From Lucifuga dentata (taxonomy: Eukaryota > Chordata > Actinopteri > Ophidiiformes > Bythitidae): 64,000 nucleotides of DNA. How positions within the stretch are numbered: the stretch's first letter is position 1; each line of letters begins with the position of its first letter. This document shows positions 12,701 to 21,300 of the stretch, in pieces. A model generated the notes under the pieces. It worked only from the letters and a program-made list of their open reading frames with translations. It was not told the DNA's origin and made no database searches. Location of the stretch: positions 248,001-312,000 of the forward strand of contig VXCM01000904.1 in the NCBI GenBank assembly GCA_014773175.1. Direction: 5' to 3'. The translations under genes were made by a program, and so were the position numbers.

Positions 12701-15700
12701 TTAAAGTGAGCAAAACTTTGAGAGTAAAACAGCAGCTTCTTGTAGCAAAAATTAAAAAGTACATTAACCTGAAATGTGCCACTGACAAAAAGAGTTTTGA
12801 TACTGTCGCATTCACATGCACTAGCTAACATGCTTTAATGTGTGACAATCCATAGCCAAACAGGAATGGTTCACAGCTAAATCTGATCATATGTCACAAC
12901 ACCATGGCAAATCAACCACGAGAAAAGCACAGAGCACATGATGGACAAAATGACAGAACATCGATAACACGGTACAGCAAACAGCAGCTTCCAGATTTGA
13001 TACACAAGCCCACATGATTCCACGACAACAAAATGATGCTCTAATCCTCGCTACTTACATCAGCATGTGAAAGTACAGCTCTTTAACATCTACCATCATC
13101 TCTGTTAGTATCTTTACATGCAATTTAAAATTTTGATTATACTACGATTAAAGCAATAAATCATTTATTTTATTTTTTTCAAATGCCATGTAAGCATCTT
13201 ACTTAAATAGAAATGGGTATCAAATGGAGTATTTCACTTCACTTTGCTTTATTTATTATCTACAGCAGCTTGAATAGGTTGAAAGATAAAACAACACCAA
13301 ACACTTAACATACAGTGAACACATGAAACACGAATGCGACTAAAACAAAACAAGTGTCAATGACACATTCAAATTAAAGAAAAGGTCACATACTTACTAA
13401 AATAGCACAGATGAAATTCATTCATTCTGCAAGTTTAAAACCATGATGGCAGATGGTACAAATGAGTTTTTAAATCTGCTGGTTTTTATTTTGGGCAGTT
13501 TTAGCCTTCATCCCAAAGGTAAGTACTGAAACACTTCTTTTAAAGGATGGGTCTTGCTGAGCGCCTGTTGCTCAAAGATGGTTGTGAGATTGCATTGTTC
13601 ACCAAGTATCTTAACTGCCTGTTTCACAATGTTCTGCAACCTATGACTATTCTGCATGTTTAAAGTTCCAAACCAAGAGATTAAAGAAAATGAGAGCATA
13701 GATTCGATAAAAGACTTATAAAATATTTCCATCATTTTTCTATCAACATTAAAAACATGCAATCTCCATAAAAAAAAATATATATATATATATTGTCTCT
13801 GGTGGCGCTTTTACAGATTGACTCAGTGTTGGCATCAAAGTTCAATTTGTTATCAATAATTGTGCCTAAATACTTTTAAGTATTTACCATGTCAATCTTC
13901 TGATCCTGAGTAATGGTTTTCAGATGTGGACAAGTTGTGCCTCTCCTAAAATCAATAACCATCTCCCTGGTCTTACTGGTGTTTAGACTCAAATAATGAG
14001 TGTCACACCACTTGCTGAAGTCATTTACGACAGGTCCATGATTCTATTCACCATCTTGGATAAACTCAGGACAGCTGTATCATTTGCATACTTCAGGATA
14101 TGTCTGTCTCTGTACTGGCTTCTGCAGTTACTGGAATACAAAATAAAAAGAAGCAGAGACAAAACAACACACTGAGGAGAACAGGTGGAACAGAGGTGAG
14201 TATCATATCAGATCTCATTTATACGAACGCTTTAAAGTCTGCATGTTAAAAAGTCTACAGTCCCACCAACAATATTGTGATCAAGGTTAAAAAGATTTAA
14301 ATGTTTTTCAGCTAAAATACGTGGATGGATAGTGTTTAAAGTAGATGAGAAGTCAACAAATAAAATTCTAGCATGTGTTTTTGAACCTTCCAAATGTTTA
14401 TAAATGTCGCTGAGCATGGTAACAGTTGCATCCCCGACTCCTATCCCGGTCCTACAAGCAAACTGCATATTGTCTAATTGGCTCTTAACTCTGCTTGACA
14501 ACTCATTTTTGTCCAGTTTCTCGAATGATTTCATTACTAGAGAGTTTAATGCCACTGGTCTGAAGTCATTTAACTCTTTAGGTGTTTACTTAGGTTTATG
14601 CAACAATAAATCAATTTACTCAGGCATGTAATGTAATTGGAATAGGTGACCTCTGCACGCATTTCCTTATCTGGCAGGCTCTCCTTATGTCACATTATGT
14701 ACCATGCTATGTATGTTCAGCGAGCCACTCATTTTTGTCTTAAAGACAATAAACCGGAGTATAGTGTGCATGTAAACATTGTGAGTATCGGTGAAGAGAG
14801 GCTCTGTTTCGATCATACACTTATAGCACATTACAAAGGTTCTGAGGAATTTAGGTACTAAGTAATATATGACAACAACAATAATGACGATGATGATAAT
14901 GATGATGAAGGTGATGATGATGATGATATGCTAGTGAGACAAACCTGTGCAGGAGAGTTGACGACTGCCAGGTTGTAACCATAGAGCATGGAGCTTCCAA
15001 ATGAGGCCAGGAAAGCCACTGCCAGCAGCGACTTTGTAAGATCCTGAGAAAATGATGAGGGAAAAAAAAAAAAACNAAAAAAAAAAAAAAAATTACAGAG
15101 CCAAAAAGCAATGTTTAAAGCAGTACAGCTTAGAGACAAGATTCCTGTATATTAGTTACTGACATTAGCTATTTGAGTTAAAGGCACACTCTGTGATCTA
15201 AATCTAAACAAAAGGTTAGATTGACCACTAACATCCAAAACATAAGACTGGACCTGCTTTCACTCTCAAACTGATTGACAGGTTTTTAATAGGCTGACTA
15301 ACAGTAAATAACAAATATTTATTAGGTTATTAATGTTTAATGATACTGTAAAGGGTTAGTTTAACATTGCAATATTTGAAAACACAACAATGAAGGGTAG
15401 GCCTACTACTTTACTTTTAGTTACGATAAAGCTCTTCATCTATATATGAAGACATCTGTGTTTTGATATTGTCAAAACAGTACTGATTGAGCCTTTCGAA
15501 AGATGTTAGCTCAGAGTGCTTGTTTTCATTATTGCTAAACTTTAATTCAGCCTGTAAATTTTAATATATGAAGTACTGTTTAAAAAAAAAAAAAACAGTG
15601 TACAAAAACAAAGTGTATATATATTGGCCTAAAAATTAGCATGTTAAAATATGCAGCTTTCTGAGGTCTATAGAAGACAGCTTATAGAGGGAAAAAAATC

Positions 15701-17507
15701 TGACCTGGATTTTCACAACAAAAAAGGTTTCATTAACTGTTAAACTACAACACTGGTTACTTTAATCTCAAAATCCTACATTTAGAAAGAAAAACCCCTC
15801 TTAAATAATTTATTTCATGGAAGAAGTAACAAAGATCAAAACATTACTAGCAAACTATATGGAGTTGATGATGAGATTTATCATCAACTCATTTAACATA
15901 AAAAATAGTGTGTTCCCTGCTTTCTATTTTCTATGCAGCCAGGTTGAATAAGGAGATTATGTAGTTGTGTTTTACAGCATCAATAATAGGCTATATGTTG
16001 TGTACGAGTGTGTGAGCTTTGGACTTTGCTGCAGAGCTGTACAGGCTCAGGCATTGTGCAGCACATAACTGAATACAAAGAAGTGACACAAACTGCTGAT
16101 TAGATGCAGGCCAGACCCAGCCAGCCAGCTCTGTTGTATCATAAACACAGTTAGCTCTGTTAATAGCTGCACAGATCTCAGATATTGGTCAATGGCTGCC
16201 AATACTGAATTAGTGACAACTGCTCCAATTTTGAGCCACTGAGCTTGTGTAACAGTCTGAGAAGACAAGAACTGAAGCATCAGAATGGCAAGGGCTGCTT
16301 TTGGTGTTATGTACAAATGTTAAGCATCAGATGAGTGTTTTGAGACCACCCCAAAATCCCAGATTAACATGAACCACACCTTGTCTTCAAAATGAAAAGC
16401 AAATACTGTATTTTTTTACTTGTCAGGAATTTGGCACTGTCTTCTTAGCTGCCACCCTAAAGTCCTGCATCCAGAACACCCAAGACAGAAGGTCAGTAAG
16501 ACTTTATCCATCTTTCTGAAGGTCCATAACTCTGGCTGGAGGATGGAAGAAGCTGCTAATTGCACAACTAAACAATATATAACAGCTCCACCCAAAAAGA
16601 ACTATGTGAAGTTCTTTCCATTTTTAATAAGATATGATATCCAAAAACCAAGGCCCATAAATACAATTCATGTTGTGAACCACAGATATAAAAGTATAGG
16701 ATGTTACTTTGTCAGTACAAAGTTTTCTTTATGTTCAGATGCTCTAAGTGGAAAAAGGTCAAACTTTCTGCTCTGAGTGAACAGAAAGAGTACAGATGCC
16801 TTAAAGTAACTTAATTTAACCAGTAATGGCTCGACAGAAAAAATTAGACAACTACACGTGAAAATGGCTGATAACAGACAATGCTGCCCACTAAGCATTC
16901 AATTTATGTTGATTAACAGGAAGCTGTACTGACTTTCACATGTTACATGACATCACAAGCTCTAGACTACTACACGTGCTTTAGATTTGTACTACCAACA
17001 TTCTCTTATTTTTTGCCTTTTTAGATTTGATATTTACCAGTTATTTTCCAAAGATCTCAGCTAAGACTCGTTTGTAAAAGCTCCACTGGAACAGAATGGT
17101 CTGACCTGATTTTGAACCCCTGTCACTTTGGGGGTCATTTATTGTTTATTGTTTACTGTTTTTCCAACATTTAGGTTTATAAAATAGGTCAAACATTCCT
17201 CATGGAATAACAGACAAGTGGACTACCTGACCAAGAAAGCAGTCAATGCATCATCATCAGAATTATAGCTAAAGTAATTTATTATAAAAAGATGCTTAGT
17301 AAGAACCTACTGTAGGCTGCAGAACAGTCTGGAACACTTCCAGCAGCCTCAGTGGAACAAGTCGTTGATACTAGAATATGAGACAAACTATTTGTCTAAA
17401 AAGTATTCAAAGTGAAACATAATTTGTTGATCTACATAGTATGCATTTATTTGAAAACTTACCCCAGTGATTTTCGCATTGTTTTCTATCAACAGTTCCT
17501 CCGCCAT
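453..17507 (-). CDS. slc2a15: Class II facilitative sugar transporter (GLUT/SLC2A), probably slc2a15; 11 exons, 3' end outside window
   Basis: Coding exons on the minus strand are 17507-17463, 15043-14945, 8467-8307, 8158-8034, 7353-7208, 6941-6809, 5927-5740, 3545-3435, 2588-2487, 1972-1897 and 580-453. All junctions are GT-AG and in frame, giving 438 residues that start [15 protein letters not shown]. Family marks seen: an N-glycosylation site (N55-Q-T) in the first outer loop, GRK at 101-103, GRF in segment 4, a [12 protein letters not shown] block at 153-164, PESPR at 218-222, QLSGIDA at 293-299 and GRR at 344-346. GPAGVPFL near 394-400 lacks the tryptophan that class I transporters carry there, which fits class II (GLUT5/7/9/11). 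The product should be a 12-segment plasma-membrane hexose or related carrier. About 70 residues, including the last two segments and tail, are missing at the left edge. The slc2a15 call rests on remembered similarity to fish proteins; slc2a9- or slc2a11-like genes are alternatives. The family call is near certain; the exact paralogue is not. Confidence 0.93.
581..1896. other. Intron 10 of slc2a15
   Basis: Intronic DNA with no recognisable gene or repeat family. The short open frames here show no known motifs. Confidence 0.6.
1897..1972 (-). CDS. slc2a15: slc2a15 exon 10 (segment 10 start)
   Basis: 76 nt, encoding residues 371-395 and the first base of codon 396. It starts [11 protein letters not shown] and ends CIGPA across the splice. 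A run of T lies just past the donor. Confidence 0.93.
2487..2588 (-). CDS. slc2a15: slc2a15 exon 9 (GRR motif, segment 9)
   Basis: 102 nt, phase 0 to 0, encoding residues 337-370. The motif [13 protein letters not shown] is the second-half counterpart of the GRK motif after segment 2. Segment 9 follows. Confidence 0.94.
2832..3192 (-). mobile_element. L2-type LINE 3' tail in intron 8
   Basis: This is the common fish dispersed repeat that ends in (ATCC)n on the plus strand, so the element points along the minus strand. Its text (GGAGCCTATCTCAGCGGTCAT, then ACATGCATGTCTTTGGAGG, then AACATGCAAACTCCACACAG) is typical of the L2/Maui group 3' region in fish. The 8-mer GTTCTCAT lies at 2824-2831 and 3193-3200, exactly at the two ends, and is a good target-site duplication. 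The copy is 5' truncated to about 360 bp and carries no intact protein. Confidence 0.72.
3435..3545 (-). CDS. slc2a15: slc2a15 exon 8 (outer loop and segment 8)
   Basis: 111 nt, phase 0 to 0, encoding residues 300-336. It runs from [15 protein letters not shown] into the [11 protein letters not shown] part of segment 8. The donor is GTAAGC. Confidence 0.93.
3546..5739. other. Intron 7 of slc2a15, with a possible old LINE fragment
   Basis: Around 4020-4240 a (CATCC)n microsatellite is followed by degraded text (CTCCCAGTTATACACCCAAAGG and a region near TGAATCACCTCAGCTG) that resembles another fish LINE 3' region. It is too diverged to assign. The rest shows no gene. Confidence 0.4.
4025..4072. 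repeat. (CCAT)n / (CACC)n microsatellite
   Basis: Imperfect CACC units pass into about seven CCAT units. It may be the 3' tail of a decayed LINE, because these tails carry the same unit. Confidence 0.8.
5740..5927 (-). CDS. slc2a15: slc2a15 exon 7 (central loop and segment 7)
   Basis: 188 nt, the same size as the matching exon in GLUT1. It encodes residues 237-299: a charged central loop ([11 protein letters not shown]) and then segment 7 ending QLSGIDA. Class I transporters usually have QLSGINA here; the aspartate is a visible difference near the sugar-binding site. Confidence 0.93.
6809..6941 (-). CDS. slc2a15: slc2a15 exon 6 (segment 6, PESPR motif)
   Basis: 133 nt, encoding residues 193-236 and the first base of codon 237. 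It carries segment 6 and the [12 protein letters not shown] motif (from residue 218) at the start of the large cytoplasmic loop. An A-rich tract at 6739-6762 lies just inside the following intron. Confidence 0.93.
7208..7353 (-). CDS. slc2a15: slc2a15 exon 5 (sugar transport signature, segment 5)
   Basis: 146 nt, encoding residues 144-192. It holds [15 protein letters not shown], the second sugar-transport signature between segments 4 and 5, followed by the hydrophobic segment 5. The donor follows codon 192 in phase 0 (AAAG then GTACAC). Confidence 0.93.
8034..8158 (-). CDS. slc2a15: slc2a15 exon 4 (segments 3-4)
   Basis: 125 nt, the usual size of this exon in GLUT genes. It completes residue 102, encodes residues 103-143 and gives the first base of codon 144. 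The sequence starts KGTLIRSAV and ends [10 protein letters not shown], the conserved segment 4 arginine motif. Confidence 0.93.
8307..8467 (-). CDS. slc2a15: slc2a15 exon 3 (outer loop 1 and segment 2)
   Basis: 161 nt, encoding residues 49-102. It begins YIKDFYNQT, with an N-glycosylation sequon in the outer loop, and ends in the KYGR motif after segment 2, with the arginine codon split over the intron. The acceptor and first nine exon bases are repeated at 8527-8544 after a single N. The second copy looks like an assembly duplicate rather than an alternative exon. Confidence 0.92.
8459..8593. repeat. 67-bp direct duplicate around a single N, with (AATG)n
   Basis: Bases 8459-8525 and 8527-8593 are identical, and one N at 8526 separates them. 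Each copy holds the exon 3 acceptor start and an AATG microsatellite. This looks like two contig ends that overlap but were not merged. Confidence 0.9.
8594..10987. other. Intron 2 of slc2a15, first part
   Basis: AT-rich intron. It contains one recognisable dispersed repeat at 10700-10835 (listed separately). Other short open frames show no known motif. Confidence 0.55.
10700..10835. repeat. Dispersed repeat, LINE-tail-like, copy 1
   Basis: It contains CACCAAGTTTTGTCAGAAAT, then TTTTTGAGTAATCC and CGCTAACAACCACAAAC, ending in a CAAA-rich tail. The same text, with an internal deletion, recurs at 31225-31345 in the same orientation. Repeats of this form are commonly LINE 3' ends in fish; the family is not assigned. 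Confidence 0.6.
10988..12289 (-). mobile_element. 5'-truncated RTE-like LINE with open reverse transcriptase frame
   Basis: A non-LTR retrotransposon inserted in slc2a15 intron 2 in the same orientation as the gene. One frame stays open from the 5' break (reading [19 protein letters not shown]) to a stop near 11023, over 413 codons. Reverse transcriptase motifs in order: [11 protein letters not shown], the [16 protein letters not shown] block and the catalytic FADD box ([12 protein letters not shown]). Next come the SKTEYM block and an EFKYLGS-type thumb ([13 protein letters not shown]), and the end reads [11 protein letters not shown]. The 3' end is a (GAA)n tail, typical of the RTE clade. 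An 11-base target duplication, ATAATAATTTT, lies at 10977-10987 and 12290-12300. There is no endonuclease half or start codon, so this copy cannot move by itself. The lack of stops suggests a young insertion. The clade is fairly sure; the family name is not assigned. Confidence 0.88.
12301..13499. other. Intron 2 of slc2a15, between two LINEs
   Basis: No gene or known repeat is recognised. The sequence is AT-rich. Confidence 0.5.
13500..14610 (-). pseudogene. Decayed L2-like LINE reverse transcriptase
   Basis: Several minus-strand fragments in different frames read as one broken reverse transcriptase. Near 14555-14232 the text carries [13 protein letters not shown], then [20 protein letters not shown] and VDFLTCRL. 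Near 14110-14060 it reads [14 protein letters not shown], where the catalytic YADD box has become YAND. Near 14000-13900 it reads [14 protein letters not shown]. Near 13760-13508 it shows the C-terminal [13 protein letters not shown] region. Frameshifts and the lost aspartate show it is dead. The order of parts fits the L2 clade of fish LINEs. It lies in the same intron as the RTE-like copy but is clearly older. Confidence 0.75.
14945..15043 (-). CDS. slc2a15: slc2a15 exon 2 (transmembrane segment 1)
   Basis: 99 nt, phase 0 to 0, encoding residues 16-48. It carries the conserved [19 protein letters not shown] block of segment 1. The acceptor lies behind a pyrimidine-rich tract. That tract runs into a homopolymer broken by an N at 15076, so the intron sequence just upstream is unreliable. 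Downstream of the donor is a (GAT)n-like repeat at 14880-14927. Confidence 0.93.
15044..17462. other. Intron 1 of slc2a15
   Basis: No coding sequence is seen. It contains a perfect 11-bp hairpin at 15862-15890 (arms GAGTTGATGAT and ATCATCAACTC with a 7-base loop). The splice acceptor side has A/T homopolymers broken by an N at 15076. Confidence 0.6.
17463..17507 (-). CDS. slc2a15: slc2a15 coding exon 1 (start codon)
   Basis: The exon encodes 15 residues, [15 protein letters not shown], and then meets a GTAAG donor. It ends in phase 0 and joins exon 2 in frame. An in-frame TAG lies one codon before the ATG, so the start cannot move further upstream without another exon. The short acidic cytoplasmic N-terminus before segment 1 is usual for class II GLUTs. 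Confidence 0.88.
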
Positions 17508-18110
17508 CTAAGTCATGAATAATTAATCCCAGTTTGTGGTTTGAGATGAGAAGCTCATCTGAACAGCTTTTCAGAAGTCTCCGGTTTGCATCCTCATTTG
17601 TAGGCTGCAGTCATGCTCCTCCGGTACAGAGGAGGCGGGTTGTGTTGATGGGCGGAAAGAATGAACCACGTGGTCAAAGGAAACATAGCAAACTCATCCC
17701 ACCTGTGAACCTCTTTCCCCGGTACATCAGGGAACACATGGGCCTGGTATAATTATGTGTGTTTGCAGAATGCAAGGCACACATACTACTATCCTCAAGA
17801 TTTCTTATTATTATAGGTTAAAATTTCGGAGCATAAATAGTCCCGCACGATTGGTCCTAGCCCCAAGTACTATATATATATATATACATCAACATATGCG
17901 GCCTGATTCCATTCCGAGTGTGCTGTGACTTTTCTTACTAATCTGGATTGCTTCATAAACTGCTAAATGGGATTCTCCTAATGATTTGGTTTTACAAAAC
18001 AATAATCAATGAACTTTATAACTTCCTCAGTCTTACATTCCCAGACCCCGCCCCTTCCTCGGGGGCTGGACTTTGTCACGTGACCCAGATAAACTTGATT
18101 AAATATATAC
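17508..18110 (-). promoter_or_regulatory. Probable slc2a15 promoter region with two CACGTG boxes
   Basis: This is the 600 bp upstream of the start codon and is more GC-rich than the flanks. CCACGTGG lies at 17666-17673, about 160 bp upstream of the ATG. GTCACGTGAC lies at 18075-18084, about 570 bp upstream. The second is a perfect 10-bp palindrome of the type bound by MITF/TFE bHLH-zipper factors. No clear TATA box can be placed for the gene. A (TA)n tract is at 17871-17886. Confidence 0.45.
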
Positions 18111-18255
18111 AAAAACTATGTATACAGCTCTGAAAAGATATGTAAATGACCAGCTATTAAACTGCTCATTGGAAAATTTTAATGTTTTAGGGAGAATATT
18201 TTCTTTATAAATAGAAATATGCCCACCCTTCCTCACTCAATCACAAGCCAGACCA

Positions 18256-18315
18256 TATAAATCCAGCTTAACTCTTACCTGGATCTCATCACTCATACCT
18301 GGATCACCACAACAG
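18256..18315 (+). promoter_or_regulatory. Possible plus-strand core promoter and donor
   Basis: TATAAA at 18256-18261 is followed about 55 bases later by CAG|GTAGG at 18313-18320, a fair splice donor. A tandem-like ACCTGGATC occurs twice between them. It could mark a divergent noncoding transcript opposite slc2a15. There is no direct proof. Confidence 0.2.
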
Positions 18316-18319
18316 GTAG

Positions 18320-21300
18320 GAGCCACACTTTACTTTCTTTCTTTGGTCTCTACTGTCTATAAATAGAATCTAAAATGTGTGTGTGTTGTTTTTTTTTTGT
18401 TTTGTTTTGTTTTTGTTTTTTTTTTGTCTTGAAATGGCCATAGTTGGCTGCTAATGTTTTTTTTTGTTTTTTTGTTTTTTTGTTTATTTGTTTTAGCACT
18501 AAAATGACAAACTGGCAGCAAGTTGAAATGATGGAAATTGCAAATTGTTGCTGATTTAAATTTTGTAAGTATAACTAAAATGAAAATTAGCAATTAATGT
18601 TACATTCATAGTATTGTGATCCTTGAAATTTCTGAAATTGGCATTTAACATAAACTTTTATTGCATTATAAAACAAACTAAAATAATTTGGCAAGTAATG
18701 TTCATTTTCCAAATTAATGCCACCTAAAATCCAACCCCATGTCCTTGCTGCAGGAGGTGGAAACAGAGTACAGGGTTGACAGACTGGGTGATCTATGGTG
18801 TAGCGTTGCTGCTGCTAAAGTTACCATGAAAGCCTGTTTGGATTCACCTGGAATTGTGCTGGAAAATGGGGCTCTGGTGATGCCAAGTAGCCAAACCCAC
18901 TCACTGACAAACATGCAGAAACACTGATGTTTGCTTATGTGAGCACTGAGCTAAAATTGGTAGCTCACTGGTAGCTGAAATTGAAATTTTTTTGATGATT
19001 TTGAAAGGTAATATTAGAAAAAAGACTTTGCTAGCCTTGCAGCTAACTTGCTTTAATTGTACTTGTCTCAAATTGAAGACTGATTATTTCAAGCATCATC
19101 CAGAACTCGCTTGTTATCTTAAAGTAATGCTTTTCCTTAAGTTGCCAAATAGTGGAGGAAATTCATCCTAAAACAATAACCTGCAGCGTACAGTATCTTC
19201 AATGTCAAATAACTTCACTGGATCACTTTGGACTTAAAGTCTGCTTTACATCTTCACTTGTTTCAGTTCTTGTTCCCTGTAGGATCCTGTAAAGAAGAAA
19301 ACCACAGACCCCTGTAGTGTATCATGGTAATGCATCCATCCTGTGGTTCGAGTCCTGGCAGGAGTTTGTCTGGATTTACTCTCCTGTCTTTAACAACTCG
19401 GGATTTTCATTCCATGACCACAATGCACTTACATTTGAATCCCTAAAATTTGATCATATTATGACTTATTCTAAAGAAATATAGTTAGGATTTGCTGGGT
19501 CTTGTCCATTCTATGTAAAGGACAAATTTCCCAAATAAGTTAAAAGAATTAAGTTGCAGATTTTATAATTAAAATACATTTAATTTGACGATCTTTACAA
19601 TTTTCCAATCATTAAACTGCAGAAATTGACCTTCCTAAACCTTTACGCTTACAAGTTCACTTTCATTGTGTCAAAGGATGCTCAGCAGCATTTCAGAGGT
19701 TTCCAAAATAATTTATCATACGGTGATACAAAGATACCAAATGATTTTGTTGACCACCTGGCCTTTCCCTCAGTTCCATCCTCACCTCAGACTGGCATAT
19801 TTTGTATAAGATTTTCAGGAGGGGCTATCATGACAGTATTTGGACAAAATGCCCCTAATGATGAACGATTTAGGTAACAATATAATTTTCCTCTGGTGAT
19901 AGCTCAGGTCAAATGTTACACGTTCTCTATTGTTGTTCAGCAGTTTTGTTTTCTAGTATGTAATGAGCATTTTACCTCATGTGGCTGATTTCCGTTTACT
20001 TTATTTTCTTCATTAATTTATGTATTAATTAATTGCATTTCATTTTTTCCACAAATAACTGACAGTTGAAGATTGAACTAATTCTTTTGTGGAAGTTTCA
20101 GGTTTTAAATATTGACTTATCAAATAGGTTGTTGGGCTAAATTTAGTTCATCTTAAGGTGTTATGTCAGATATCTTGTAGTTCCACTGATGTGTTTGTCT
20201 TTTCTATTTTTTTAAGTATGCTGTCATCTCCCAGCATGTTCAAGTTTTTAAATATTTTTGTTATTTTTTCTTCTTTTCTCTCTTTAGATTTTTTTCAAAG
20301 AGCAATTTCTGATCTTTGATGAGAAACTTTATTTATTTTTTTACTGAAAGTAAAGAGGTTGCTGTAATATCTTGTCTGATTGGCTTCCTGGTGTTTATTT
20401 ATTTGTTTATTTATTTATTTATTTGGGCCTGTAATTCTGATAATTAAGCTACTATTAGCAACAATTATAACAACAATACTATAGCAAATTCTGTGCTTTC
20501 TATGGATTCTATGAATCAATTTGCTAAACTGTTTGCTTTGCTTCATTTCCTTATGACTGTCTTCCATGCGGTCCTAACTGGCCACCATAATGACCTTTGG
20601 TCATAGTGTTGCTTTGCACATGACTCTTGCAGTGAAACTGTAGCATTATTTTAATTGAAAGCAGTCACTTGGAACTTGAAAACGATCATTTGTCATTGCA
20701 CTGAAATTACATGGGTTTAAAAATATAGGTTTATGAATGCTGCTGTCTTCTCACATCAACTCCATTCATTTAAACTGATTATAAATTAGAAGTTCCAGAA
20801 GTACCCAAGGCTCTGTGAGTTGTTTATTGTACAAGATGGACAACCTACATGAATGCTCAGTCATAATGTATTTGCTGGCTACTTTTCCATGACACCTTGA
20901 ACTAGTTCAGCATCAACCTGACTCACCCAATTTGGCTCCTCAGACTTTCACATCTGCTCAAGCATGAAAAAGGCTTTACCTGGACACTGTTCTGCCTCAG
21001 ATGATGACATCATATCAAGTATGGAGTATTTTATGGGCATCCAAGAAAAGGGCTTTTATTAAAGTGGAATAAAATCCCTCTAGCATCATTGGCAGAAATG
21101 AGTTAATATAACTGCAGCACATCTGACTTAGAAATTTCTATGCTAGGCTCAGAATTTATCAATTAACTCTTGCATAGGCTTTTGTGACAAAGAAACACAG
21201 AGTGGCAGTGATGCTTCTTCAAATTTCACACTGAAGTTCTCAAACAATCGATGATGGAGATGTGTGTTAGTTATCATGTTGTGTATCCGACGCCCTCCAT

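Noticed and set aside
17871..17886. TA-rich tract as a TATA box for the transporter
   Set aside because: It is a (TA)n microsatellite about 370 bp from the start codon, with no clear initiator.
18739..18927. Short plus-strand frame after a CTGCAG acceptor-like site
   Set aside because: Fits a possible exon by splice signals only; no recognisable protein and no partner exon.
19346..19356. tRNA B-box-like GGTTCGAGTCC
   Set aside because: No A box, no cloverleaf and poor T-stem pairing around it.
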